Assembly: GCF_001612945.1 (NCBI RefSeq)
Contig: NZ_BDBK01000008.1
Span: 434,001 to 498,000, forward strand
DNA length: 64,000 nucleotides
Direction: 5' to 3'
DNA from: Nocardia inohanensis NBRC 100128
GTDB lineage: Bacteria; Actinomycetota; Actinomycetes; Mycobacteriales; Mycobacteriaceae
The notes beneath the pieces are model-generated. The model was not told the DNA's origin. It was given only the letters and a program-made list of their open reading frames with translations, and searched no databases. The translations under genes and the position numbers were made by a program. Each line of letters starts with the position of its first letter. Position 1 is the stretch's first letter. Shown here in pieces: positions 54,118 through 62,029 of this stretch.

Positions 54118-54555
54118 GTGGACGAACTCGACCGGCGGATCCTGGGCGCGCTGCTGAAGAACGCCCGCGCCTCCTTCCAGGAGATCGGCGCGGGCATCGG
54201 GCTCTCGGCCCCGGCGGTGAAACGCCGGGTCGACAAGCTGGTCGCGGGCGGGCAGATCACCGGCTTCACCGCGGTGGTCAATCCGGCCGCGCTCGGCTGG
54301 CGCACCGAGGCGTACGTGGAGGTCTTCTACCGCGACAACATCTCTCCGGCCGAGCTGCGGCGCGGCCTGGAACCCATCCCGCAGGTGGTCGGGGTGTGGA
54401 CCATCGCCGGCGAGGCCGACGCGCTCGTGCACGTCATGGCCACCGATATGGCCGAGATCGAGTCCACGGTGGAACGCATTCGCGAGAACGCGCGGGTGGG
54501 CCGCACCCGCAGCAGCATCGTCATGTCGCGGCTGCTGGAACGCCCGCGCCCCTGA
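54118..54555 (+). CDS. Lrp/AsnC-family regulator
   Basis: This 145-residue protein has an N-terminal HTH (DELDRRILGALLKNARASFQEIGAGIGLSAPAVKRRVDKL) and a C-terminal RAM domain (VVGVWTIAGEADALVHVMA). The GTG at 54118 has GAAGGG upstream. Divergent from ddaH by 137 bases, it most likely controls arginine or related amino-acid catabolism in response to an amino acid. Confidence 0.9.
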   Translation: MDELDRRILGALLKNARASFQEIGAGIGLSAPAVKRRVDKLVAGGQITGFTAVVNPAALGWRTEAYVEVFYRDNISPAELRRGLEPIPQVVGVWTIAGEADALVHVMATDMAEIESTVERIRENARVGRTRSSIVMSRLLERPRP

Positions 54556-54607
54556 TCCCGGGATAGCCGGGGTGTGACCCGCTCCACGACCGCCGGGCGG
54601 CGAAATC

Positions 54608-54613
54608 TAGGGT
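54608..54613 (+). promoter_or_regulatory. Candidate leaderless -10 element of cobH
   Basis: TAGGGT ends seven bases before the ATG at 54621, ideal spacing for a leaderless transcript. It also argues against the GTG at 54612 as start, since that codon would lie inside the -10 element. Confidence 0.5.
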
Positions 54614-54620
54614 GGACCCC

Positions 54621-55256
54621 ATGTCCGACGTGCGTACCAGCTACATCAAAGACGGGGCCGAGATCTATCGGCGCTCGTTCGCGACCATTCGGGAGGAAGC
54701 CGACCTGGCGCGATTCCCCGCGGATGTGTCGCAGGTGGTGGTGCGCATGATCCATGCCTGCGGGCAGGTCGATCTGGCCGGGGACGTGGAATTCAGCACC
54801 GATGTGGTGGCGAAGGCGCGGGCCGCGCTGCGGGCCGGTGCGCCGATCCTGTGCGATGCGAACATGGTCGCCTCGGGCGTGACCCGCAAGCGGTTGCCCG
54901 CCGATAACGACGTGCTGTGCCTGCTCGGCGATCCGCGGGTGCCGGACCTGGCGGCCGAACTCGGCAACACCAGATCCGCTGCCGCGCTGGAGCTTTGGCG
55001 CGACCGCCTGGACGGCGCGGTGGTGGCCGTCGGCAATGCGCCGACCGCGCTGTTCCACCTGCTCGACATGCTCGATGCCGGCGCCCCGAAACCCGCTGCG
55101 GTGCTGGGCATTCCGGTCGGCTTCATCGGCGCCGCCGAATCCAAGCAGGCCCTGGCCGAATACGGCGGCGTCGAATTCCTGACCGTGCGGGGACGGCGCG
55201 GCGGCAGCGCCATCACCGCCGCGGCCCTCAATGCGATTGCGAGTGAACAAGAATGA
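54621..55256 (+). CDS. cobH: Precorrin-8X methylmutase CobH
   Basis: CobH moves a methyl group from C-11 to C-12 of precorrin-8X to give hydrogenobyrinic acid. The 211-residue product has SFATIREEADL, RMIHACGQVDL with the conserved catalytic His, and GAPILCDANMVASGVTRKRLP. Near the C terminus are VGNAPTALFHLLDML and LGIPVGFIGAAESKQAL. Its stop overlaps the ATG of cobIJ (ATGA), so the two are translated together. Confidence 0.95.
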   Translation: MSDVRTSYIKDGAEIYRRSFATIREEADLARFPADVSQVVVRMIHACGQVDLAGDVEFSTDVVAKARAALRAGAPILCDANMVASGVTRKRLPADNDVLCLLGDPRVPDLAAELGNTRSAAALELWRDRLDGAVVAVGNAPTALFHLLDMLDAGAPKPAAVLGIPVGFIGAAESKQALAEYGGVEFLTVRGRRGGSAITAAALNAIASEQE

Positions 55257-56806
55257 GCAAGCTCTGGGGTGTCGGGCTCGGACCCGGCGATCCGGAACTG
55301 GTGACGGTCAAGGCGGCGCGGATCATCGGCGCGGCCGATGTGATCGCCTTCCACAGCGCCAAGCACGGGCGCAGCATCTCGCGCGCCATCGCCGCCCCGT
55401 ACATGCGGGCCGGGCAGCTCGAGGAGCACCTGGTCTACCCGGTCACCACCGAGACCACCGATCACCCCGGCGGCTATCAGGGCGCGATCGACGAGTTCTA
55501 CGAGACGGCCGCCGCGCGCCTGGCCGAACATCTCGCCGCCGGACGCTCGGTCGCCCTGCTCGCGGCCGGCGATCCGCTGTTCTACAGCAGCTTCATGCAT
55601 ATGCACCGCCGCCTGGCCGACCGGTTCGACACCGAGATCATTCCCGGCGTCACCTCGGTCAGCGCCGCATCGGCCGCATTGGGTACGCCGTTGGTCGAGG
55701 GTGATCAGGTGTTGTCGGTGCTGCCGGGCACCATGTCCACCGAGGAGCTCACCCGGCGACTGCGCGACGCGGACGCCGCGGCCATCATGAAGCTGGGGCG
55801 CACCTATCCGAATGTGCGTCAGGCCCTTGCCGATTCGGGTCGCCTGGAGGATGCCTACTACGTCGAGCGCGCCAGCTCCACCAAGCAGCGGGTGCTGCGG
55901 GCCGCGGATGTGGACGAGGCCAGCGTGCCGTACTTCGCCATCACCGTGGTGCCAGGTCCGACGCCTGCGACCCGGATTCCGTTGAGCGACAACGCGTCCA
56001 CCGATTCCCTGAGTGCCGTCACGGAGTCCGTTGCGGAATCCGTTGCGCAGCAAGCCGAATCGATCGGCGAAGTGGTCGTTGTCGGGATGGGCCCCGGCGC
56101 GCAGGACTGGACCACCCCCGAGGTCGCCAAGGCGCTGGCCGAGGCCACCGACATCGTCGGCTACACGACCTATGTGAACCGGGTCCCCGAGCGGGCCGGA
56201 CAGCGGCGGCATGCCAGCGACAACAAGGTCGAATCCGAGCGCGCCGCAATGGCTTTGGACCTCGCCAAGCACGGGGCCAAGGTCGTGGTGGTCTCCTCGG
56301 GCGATCCCGGCGTCTTCGCCATGGCGGCGGCGGTGATCGAGGAGTCCGCCGATCCGCAGTGGCGCGAGGTCCCGGTGCGGGTACTGCCGGGCGTGACCGC
56401 CGCCAGCGCGGTGGCCAGCCGGATGGGCGCGCCGCTCGGCCACGACTTCGCCATGCTCTCGCTCTCGGATCGCTTGAAGCCGTGGGAGACCGTCGCGCAG
56501 CGCATCTCCGCGGTCGCCGCCGCCGATATGGCCTTCGCCGTCTACAACCCCGCCTCCACCCAGCGCCGCTGGCAGGTGGCGGCGATGCGCGATCTGGTCC
56601 TCGAGCACCGCAAGCCGGAGACGCCGGTGGTGATCGGCCGCGACGTGGGCGGGCCTGCCGAATCCGTCCGCGTGGTCACCCTGGCCGAATTGGATCCGGA
56701 GGAGGTGGACATGCGCACCCTGCTGATCGTCGGCGCGTCCACCACCACGGTCTTCGACGCCGCCGGTGGGCCCCGGGTGTACACCTCCCGGCGTTACGGG
56801 AGCTAA
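55253..56806 (+). CDS. cobIJ: Fused precorrin-2 C20 / precorrin-3B C17 methyltransferase CobIJ
   Basis: This 517-residue bifunctional enzyme joins CobI (about residues 1-240) and CobJ (about 265-510), as in mycobacteria. The CobI half starts with LWGVGLGPGDPELVTVKA and contains AAGDPLFYSSFMHM. The CobJ half starts with VVVVGMGPGAQDWTTPE and contains VSSGDPGVFAMA and YNPASTQRRWQ. Both halves have the SAM-binding glycine-rich loop. The Ser-rich linker between them is short. It is coupled to cobH by a 4-base overlap. Confidence 0.95.
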   Translation: MSKLWGVGLGPGDPELVTVKAARIIGAADVIAFHSAKHGRSISRAIAAPYMRAGQLEEHLVYPVTTETTDHPGGYQGAIDEFYETAAARLAEHLAAGRSVALLAAGDPLFYSSFMHMHRRLADRFDTEIIPGVTSVSAASAALGTPLVEGDQVLSVLPGTMSTEELTRRLRDADAAAIMKLGRTYPNVRQALADSGRLEDAYYVERASSTKQRVLRAADVDEASVPYFAITVVPGPTPATRIPLSDNASTDSLSAVTESVAESVAQQAESIGEVVVVGMGPGAQDWTTPEVAKALAEATDIVGYTTYVNRVPERAGQRRHASDNKVESERAAMALDLAKHGAKVVVVSSGDPGVFAMAAAVIEESADPQWREVPVRVLPGVTAASAVASRMGAPLGHDFAMLSLSDRLKPWETVAQRISAVAAADMAFAVYNPASTQRRWQVAAMRDLVLEHRKPETPVVIGRDVGGPAESVRVVTLAELDPEEVDMRTLLIVGASTTTVFDAAGGPRVYTSRRYGS

Positions 56807-56827
56807 TATCCCATAGTGGAACGTTAA

Positions 56828-57397
56828 GTGCCTCGAACCGAGAGGGAGACGGTGGCAGAAGACAAGGCTCGACGCCCGCTCAACTCGACGGCAGCTTCCC
56901 TACTGGGCTTCCTGCACCAGGGCGACATGTCCGGCTGGGACCTGGTCGCCCAGGCCCAGGACCGCATCGGCGACTTCTGGACCATCACCCAGAGCCAGGT
57001 GTATCGCGAGCTGGCGGCCATGCATCAGATCGGCCTGGTCGAGAAGGGCGAGGCGGGGGCGCGCGACCGGACGCCGTATCGCATCACCGAGGACGGCCGC
57101 GATGCCTTCGCCGAGTGGATCGCCCGCGATCCCGGGGCCGAGACCATCCGGGTGCCGTTGCTGCTCACGCTCTCCTTCGGTGAGTTCGTGGAGCGGTCGC
57201 GGCTGGATCGCATCATCGCCGCCAATCGCGTGATTCACGAACAGCGGCTGGCCGGTTACCTCTCCGGCCACGACGAGCAGCGGATGTCGCCGTTCGACCG
57301 CGCCACCCTCGATTTCGGGATCCGCTACGAACGCGCGGTGCTCGACTGGTTCGATCGGCTGCCCGAGCTGCTGGATCGCACGAGCCGGCTGTCCTGA
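56828..57397 (+). CDS. PadR-family transcriptional regulator
   Basis: This 189-residue protein has an N-terminal winged helix (ASLLGFLHQGDMSGWDLVAQAQ, then SQVYRELAAMHQIGLVEKGE) and a C-terminal helical dimerisation domain, the PadR-s1/Vir layout. Either GTG at 56828 or at 56852 could be the start; the second has GGGAG just upstream. It lies 21 bases after cobIJ on the same strand and convergent with cobK, six bases away. The target is unknown. Confidence 0.88.
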   Translation: MPRTERETVAEDKARRPLNSTAASLLGFLHQGDMSGWDLVAQAQDRIGDFWTITQSQVYRELAAMHQIGLVEKGEAGARDRTPYRITEDGRDAFAEWIARDPGAETIRVPLLLTLSFGEFVERSRLDRIIAANRVIHEQRLAGYLSGHDEQRMSPFDRATLDFGIRYERAVLDWFDRLPELLDRTSRLS

Positions 57398-57403
57398 CGC
57401 CAC

Positions 57404-58141
57404 TCAGTGGGCGAGCCCGCGCAGCCAATCCCAGGCCGCGGCAACGGTTTCCACACTCCGCGCGCCCGCCGGCAGGGCCGGGCGGTCGATCACGACGACG
57501 GGCAGGGCGAGCGCACGGGCGGCGGCGATCTTCGCCTCGGTCAGCGCTCCCCCACTGTCCTTGGTGACCAGGACATCGATGCGGCGGCCGGTGAGCAGGG
57601 CGATCTCGTCGGCCTCCGCGAACGGGCCGCGCGCGAGCAGCAACTCGTGTCGCGCGGGCAGCGCGCCTTCGGGTGGATCGATGGCGCGAATCAGGAACCA
57701 GGCCTTCGATTCCGCGAACGCCACCACGCCTTGGCGGCCGATCGTCAGGAACACCCGATCCCCCAGCCCGGTCAGCGCCTTGGCGGCAGCGGCCAGATCG
57801 GGCACGCGCCGCCAATCGTCACCGCTCTCCTGCACCCAAGCCGGACGGCGCAGATGCAGCACCGGCACCCCGAGGCTCTCCGCCGCCTGCGCCGCGTTCG
57901 CGGTTATCCCCCCGGCGAACGGATGCGTAGCGTCGATCACGGCTTCGATGCCATTGGCGGCCAGCCACTCCCGCAGCCCCGCCACCCCGCCGAACCCGCC
58001 GACCCGCACCTGTCCCACCGGCAGCACGGGTGCGCGCACACGACCGGCGAGCGAGGAGACGATCTCGAATCCTCGCTCGCCGGCGGCGATACCGGCCAGT
58101 TCCCGGGCTTCCCGGGTCCCGCCCAGAATCAGTGTCTTCAG
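57404..58141 (-). CDS. cobK: Precorrin-6A reductase CobK, probable CTG start
   Basis: CobK reduces precorrin-6A to precorrin-6B with NADPH. The full domain needs the N-terminal Rossmann motif LILGGTREARELAG and VSSLAGRV, which are in frame but have no ATG, GTG or TTG before them. The only suitable codon after the in-frame TGA at 58145-58147 is a CTG at 58141, with GAGGTGAG upstream. From there the product is 245 residues, the usual length. Other motifs are VIDATHPFAGGITANA and LVTKDSGG. Starting at the GTG at 58039 would cut off the first 34 residues and the cofactor loop. It follows the secreted-protein gene by three bases and is probably co-translated with it. Confidence 0.9.
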   Translation of the reverse strand: MKTLILGGTREARELAGIAAGERGFEIVSSLAGRVRAPVLPVGQVRVGGFGGVAGLREWLAANGIEAVIDATHPFAGGITANAAQAAESLGVPVLHLRRPAWVQESGDDWRRVPDLAAAAKALTGLGDRVFLTIGRQGVVAFAESKAWFLIRAIDPPEGALPARHELLLARGPFAEADEIALLTGRRIDVLVTKDSGGALTEAKIAAARALALPVVVIDRPALPAGARSVETVAAAWDWLRGLAH

Positions 58142-58144
58142 TCT

Positions 58145-58699
58145 TCACTCACCTCGAAGTGCGGCCGACCCGGAATCGACCAGCGGCTGTCCACCGACAA
58201 TCAGCAACCCGATCAGCGCGCCCGGGAACGCGCCGATCCCGAACAGGAAAGCACCCAGAATCGCACCGACGATGCCACCCACGGCCGACCGCTGCAACTC
58301 CCGCCAGAACCAATCCGACCCCGCCGAGATATCCTTCGCCGCGCCCGGCTCCACAGCCGGGCTCAAAGCCAGCTGCTGCCCGTCGTTCCCGATCTTCGCC
58401 GAAACGGCCTGCACCCCGGAATTCCCCGCGAGCGGGAATTCCGCGACCACCGCACCGGCCCCGTTCTTCAGCGTGACGACCTTACCCTCGGCGTCCATGC
58501 TGAACACCCCGCCACTGACCTCCGCGAGCAATTCCTTACCCGACTCCGAGGCCTTCACGGTGTAATCGACACCCTCCGCCTGCCCCTGCGCAGCCTGCCC
58601 CTGCTCGACGGCGGCCGGCGCGGCACTCGAGGTCCCAGCGGCGACGGTGGTGGCGGCGACAGCCAGAAAAGCAGTGGCCACGAACTTCTTGTACGACAT
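58145..58699 (-). CDS. Secreted beta-domain/glycine-zipper protein (paralog 3 of 3)
   Basis: The 184-residue product has a signal peptide (YKKFVATAFLAVAATTVAAG), a beta-rich domain (GVDYTVKASESGKELLAEV, then GAGAVVAEFPLAG) and C-terminal glycine-rich hydrophobic segments (GGIVGAILGAFLFGIGAFPGALIG). It has the same layout as the proteins at 37069 and 45609. GGGAGA precedes the ATG at 58699. Its stop lies three bases before the cobK start, so it heads the cobK transcript. Whether it has anything to do with cobalamin is unclear. Confidence 0.82.
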   Translation of the reverse strand: MSYKKFVATAFLAVAATTVAAGTSSAAPAAVEQGQAAQGQAEGVDYTVKASESGKELLAEVSGGVFSMDAEGKVVTLKNGAGAVVAEFPLAGNSGVQAVSAKIGNDGQQLALSPAVEPGAAKDISAGSDWFWRELQRSAVGGIVGAILGAFLFGIGAFPGALIGLLIVGGQPLVDSGSAALRGE

Positions 58700-58911
58700 G
58701 AATCTCCCAATATGGCTGGTACGCAACCCCTTACAAATTGGGTTACCGCCCGTCACCCTACCTGTGACAAATGGTTGTTTCAGTCTGAATGTCTCATCTA
58801 GGCCATTCGTGCGCCGTCGCGGTTGTCCTCCCCCGCTTCATTCGCGGCGCCGAACACCACATCGTCGACGAGTGCCGGGAAGGAATAATGCGTGCACCGC
58901 AAGTTCCCACC

Positions 58912-59532
58912 TCACCGGCCGCGATATTGCGATGTGCCGTCGAAGAGCCTGTCGAGGTAGTAGTCGATCGCGGCCGATGCGGCGTCGGAATCGATGACGT
59001 CGAGGTCGAGAAGTGGAGTGAAGCCGGTCAGTGCAAGCAGCAGGTTTGTCTCTATGACCGGATCACGATCCGGTGGGATGTGGCCCTCCGTGATTGCTTG
59101 CCGGATCAGGCGTTCGGTCAGTGCTCTGCCGTTCCGGAGTCCGAGTCGGGCCCGTTCGTGCAGGTCTGGGTCGTGCAGTGCTTCGAGAGTGTAGGCGGCG
59201 CTCATCCGGCTGGTGGCGCGGGCGTCGGCGTGCAGGGGAAGCATCTCCATGAGCGTCACCCGCAGTGCCTCTCGGGGGTGCGGGGGTGTGCCGAGTCGGT
59301 CGAGGCTCTGGGCGATGCGCTGGGAGGTCTGTTCGGCAGCGAACTCCATCGCGAATTCGAGCATCGCCGTCCGCGAGGCGAAATAGTGCTGGACCTGGCC
59401 GAGGGAGACGCCCGCCGCATTCGCGATCTCGCGCATCGTCGCGCGGGTCCAGCCCTGTTGTTCCACCACCCGCCACAGCGCGCGTGCGATGGTTTCGCGG
59501 CGTTCTCGATGGTCGACTTGTTTCGGCAACAT
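58912..59532 (-). CDS. TetR-family transcriptional regulator
   Basis: This 206-residue regulator has the HTH GWTRATMREIANAAGVSLGQVQHYFASRTAML and a BetI/TetR_C_6-like C-terminal domain. It is divergent from the alpha/beta hydrolase gene, about 100 bases away, and an inverted repeat lies between them. It most likely represses the hydrolase in the absence of its substrate. Confidence 0.9.
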   Translation of the reverse strand: MLPKQVDHRERRETIARALWRVVEQQGWTRATMREIANAAGVSLGQVQHYFASRTAMLEFAMEFAAEQTSQRIAQSLDRLGTPPHPREALRVTLMEMLPLHADARATSRMSAAYTLEALHDPDLHERARLGLRNGRALTERLIRQAITEGHIPPDRDPVIETNLLLALTGFTPLLDLDVIDSDAASAAIDYYLDRLFDGTSQYRGR

Positions 59533-59555
59533 GCACCCCCGTTATTTTTGCCATA

Positions 59556-59575
59556 CATCTGACATAATACAGGTG
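59556..59575. promoter_or_regulatory. Inverted repeat between TetR and hydrolase genes
   Basis: CATCTG and CAGGTG form imperfect arms (5 of 6 matching) around an 8-base AT-rich centre in the only AT-rich part of the divergent promoter. Probable TetR operator. Confidence 0.35.
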
Positions 59576-59633
59576 ACTTGGAAAGGGTGGCGCAAATGAC
59601 TCGACCCAGGCCACTTCGAGGCGGGAGTGCGCG

Positions 59634-60500
59634 ATGACCACGTTCGCCGACCCCGAGCTGGAGACGGCATACTTCGCGGCCTACGACGCGGTGATGGCGA
59701 ATTGGCCGGTGCCGGCCGAGACGGTGGATCTTCCCGGGCGGTACGGAACCACGCGAGTCACGTCCGCGGGCCCACCCGCAGCACCGTCGCTGGTCCTGCT
59801 CCACGGATACGGCGGCACGTCCGGAATGTGGTACCCGGTCATCGGCGCATTGGCCGCGGAGCATCACGTGCGGGCCGTGGACACCATCGGCGAGCCGGGT
59901 CGCAGCCGACACACCGGCGCCGCCCTGAACAGCATGGATGATCTCGTGGACTGGCTGGCGGAAACTTTCGATCTGCTCGGCCTACCCGCCGCCGACCTGT
60001 GTGGCCAGTCCCTCGGCGGGCACCTCGCGTTCCGGTTCGCACTCGCCCATCCCGAACGGGTGCGGCGACTGGTCCTGCTCGATCCGCCCCTGGTCTTCGC
60101 CGGGCTCAGCCCCGAGTTCCAGGAGTTGGGCCGCAACCGCGACCCGCACCCGACTTTCGAGGATGCTCGCGCGATGCTGGCAGGGGGCGCCCCCGGCGGC
60201 GGGCCGGCGCATCTGGAGGCCTACCTCGACCTGCTCGCGCACGGAGCCGCCCACTTCCCGGCCTCACCGATCGTTCATCCCCGCCTGCCGGACGGGCTCA
60301 CGCATCTGCCGGTCCCGACCCTCGTCGCCCTGGCCGGAGCGAGCCAGGTGCATGATTCGGAGGCGGCCGCCGAAGTCGCGCGGCGCGCCGGGGCGCACAC
60401 GGTGATTCTGCCCGGTGCGGGGCACGGTCTCCTAGCCGACGTCGAACCCGTCCGCAGCCTCGTCGTCGAACACCTCCGCGGAAAGAGCGAGCCGCACTGA
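59634..60500 (+). CDS. Alpha/beta hydrolase
   Basis: This 288-residue serine hydrolase has the oxyanion region LVLLHGYGGTSGMWYP, the nucleophile elbow LCGQSLGGHLAF and the catalytic His in GAGHGLLAD; the acid is probably the Asp in QVHDSEA or nearby. The motif VDTIGEPGRSRH is typical of the haloperoxidase/esterase-like branch. The divergent TetR gene probably controls it. Substrate unknown. Confidence 0.9.
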   Translation: MTTFADPELETAYFAAYDAVMANWPVPAETVDLPGRYGTTRVTSAGPPAAPSLVLLHGYGGTSGMWYPVIGALAAEHHVRAVDTIGEPGRSRHTGAALNSMDDLVDWLAETFDLLGLPAADLCGQSLGGHLAFRFALAHPERVRRLVLLDPPLVFAGLSPEFQELGRNRDPHPTFEDARAMLAGGAPGGGPAHLEAYLDLLAHGAAHFPASPIVHPRLPDGLTHLPVPTLVALAGASQVHDSEAAAEVARRAGAHTVILPGAGHGLLADVEPVRSLVVEHLRGKSEPH

Positions 60501-60541
60501 CCATTCCGTCGCGGTGACGTCGGCGTATACCAATTGCGCAT

Positions 60542-62029
60542 TTACCCGATCTCGGTCCCGGTGAGTCTGCGGAACGACGGTGGGAACAGGTCGGCGCTGG
60601 GGCGGTGCCGGTAGTCGCGTTCGGAGTAGGCCGCGCGCATGCGGTCGAACAGGGATTGGGCGCGGGCGGTCATGGCATTCAGGTCGACGCCGGGAATTTC
60701 GCTGTCGCGCATGGTGATTCGTCCGGCGATCATGGAGAAGGTGGCGGCGCGGGCGGTGCTGTTCATGCACAGGGTGCGGATCGGGTCGTCGATGACACCG
60801 TCGAGAGGGTCGTGGAGGCGGAAGGCGACCAGGTCGGCGGTGGCGCCGGGTTCGAGTCTGCCCAGGTCGGGGCGCCCGAGGGCGCGAGCGCCGCCCAGGG
60901 TGGCGGAGTTGAGGTATTCGGCGTAGGTGGCGGCGTCGGTTCGGTGTGCCAGGATCTTCGCCACGGTGACGCCGGTATCGATGCCGCGGACGAGATCGGG
61001 TGGGTAGGAGTCGGTTCCGAGGGCGAGGGTGATGCCGGCGGCGCGGTAGCGTTCGAAACTGTCGAGGGCGGCGCCGTGCCGGGCCGAGGTGAGTGGGCAG
61101 TGGATGACGGTGACGCCGGACGTGGCCAAGGTGGCGATGTCGGTGGAGGTGCCGGCCGCGACCAGGGGGTGTGAGTCGAGGTAGATGCCGTGGGGTATCA
61201 ACAGGTTCGGGCCGAGTAGGCCGGTTCGTTCCAGGACGGTGAGCGGGGGCGCGCCGAGGGTGTCGAGGACGAGTTCGCGTTCGAGCAGTCCTTGCAGGGC
61301 GTGCAGGCGGACCAGGACACCGGTTTCGGCGGCCAGTGCCGCTGTGCGGCGCATGAGGTCTTCGCTGAGCGTCTCGATCCGGCAGGGCAGTAGCGCGCCG
61401 TGCACCAGGTCGGAGTGGCGGTCGGCGGCCCAGCGCAGGAATCGTTCGGCGTCGGCGAAGCCGTTCATTCCCAGTTCTTCGTTCCAGTAGATGGAGCGGG
61501 TGCCGTCGGCGTCGACCACGTTGACGCCGGAACGGTAGCTCGGTCCGAGGTATACCCGAAGGCCCAGCTGCTGTGCGGTTTCCGCCATGGCGACGGCGTC
61601 GTCGTAGGTTTCGGCCCAGTCGCTGTGCACCTCGGAGGCGATCGGCATGGCCGTCGTCACGCCGTGCCGCAGCAGTTGGACGAAACCGTAGCGGCGGATG
61701 AAAGCCCGTTCCTCGGCGTCGAATACGGCCCGGCGCCGGTGCTGGGCGTAGTCGCGGGACCATTGCAGGCCCAGGCTCAGCTCCGGGGATTGCCAGGAGT
61801 CGAGGATCGTGTGGTCGATATCGGTGAGCGCGTCGAGGTCGATCAGGCCCGGCAGCAGTACGGCGGCTCCGAGGTCGATGGTCTCCTCGACCGCCGGACC
61901 GCCCCCGCGCGGCCCGGCGTAGACGATCCGATCCCCTTCGACCACCACCTCGCCGTCGTCGATCAGGAGGTGCTCGCCGTCCGCATGCCCCAGCACATGC
62001 GCGGCCCGGATACCGCGCCGCGCGCTCAT
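60542..62029 (-). CDS. Amidohydrolase/chlorohydrolase-family protein lacking the HxH motif
   Basis: This 495-residue protein belongs to the TrzA/AtzA-like amidohydrolases. The first metal motif, usually HxH after PGLID, reads PGLIDLDALTDIDH, so the two His are replaced. Later positions are kept: RLHALQG, IPHGIYLDSHPL and LGTDSYPPDLVRG. It may be a subfamily with a different metal arrangement or an enzyme that has lost activity. The ATG at 62029 overlaps the stop of the upstream deaminase-like gene (ATGA). The context suggests catabolism of an imported nitrogen compound. Confidence 0.85.
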   Translation of the reverse strand: MSARRGIRAAHVLGHADGEHLLIDDGEVVVEGDRIVYAGPRGGGPAVEETIDLGAAVLLPGLIDLDALTDIDHTILDSWQSPELSLGLQWSRDYAQHRRRAVFDAEERAFIRRYGFVQLLRHGVTTAMPIASEVHSDWAETYDDAVAMAETAQQLGLRVYLGPSYRSGVNVVDADGTRSIYWNEELGMNGFADAERFLRWAADRHSDLVHGALLPCRIETLSEDLMRRTAALAAETGVLVRLHALQGLLERELVLDTLGAPPLTVLERTGLLGPNLLIPHGIYLDSHPLVAAGTSTDIATLATSGVTVIHCPLTSARHGAALDSFERYRAAGITLALGTDSYPPDLVRGIDTGVTVAKILAHRTDAATYAEYLNSATLGGARALGRPDLGRLEPGATADLVAFRLHDPLDGVIDDPIRTLCMNSTARAATFSMIAGRITMRDSEIPGVDLNAMTARAQSLFDRMRAAYSERDYRHRPSADLFPPSFRRLTGTEIG

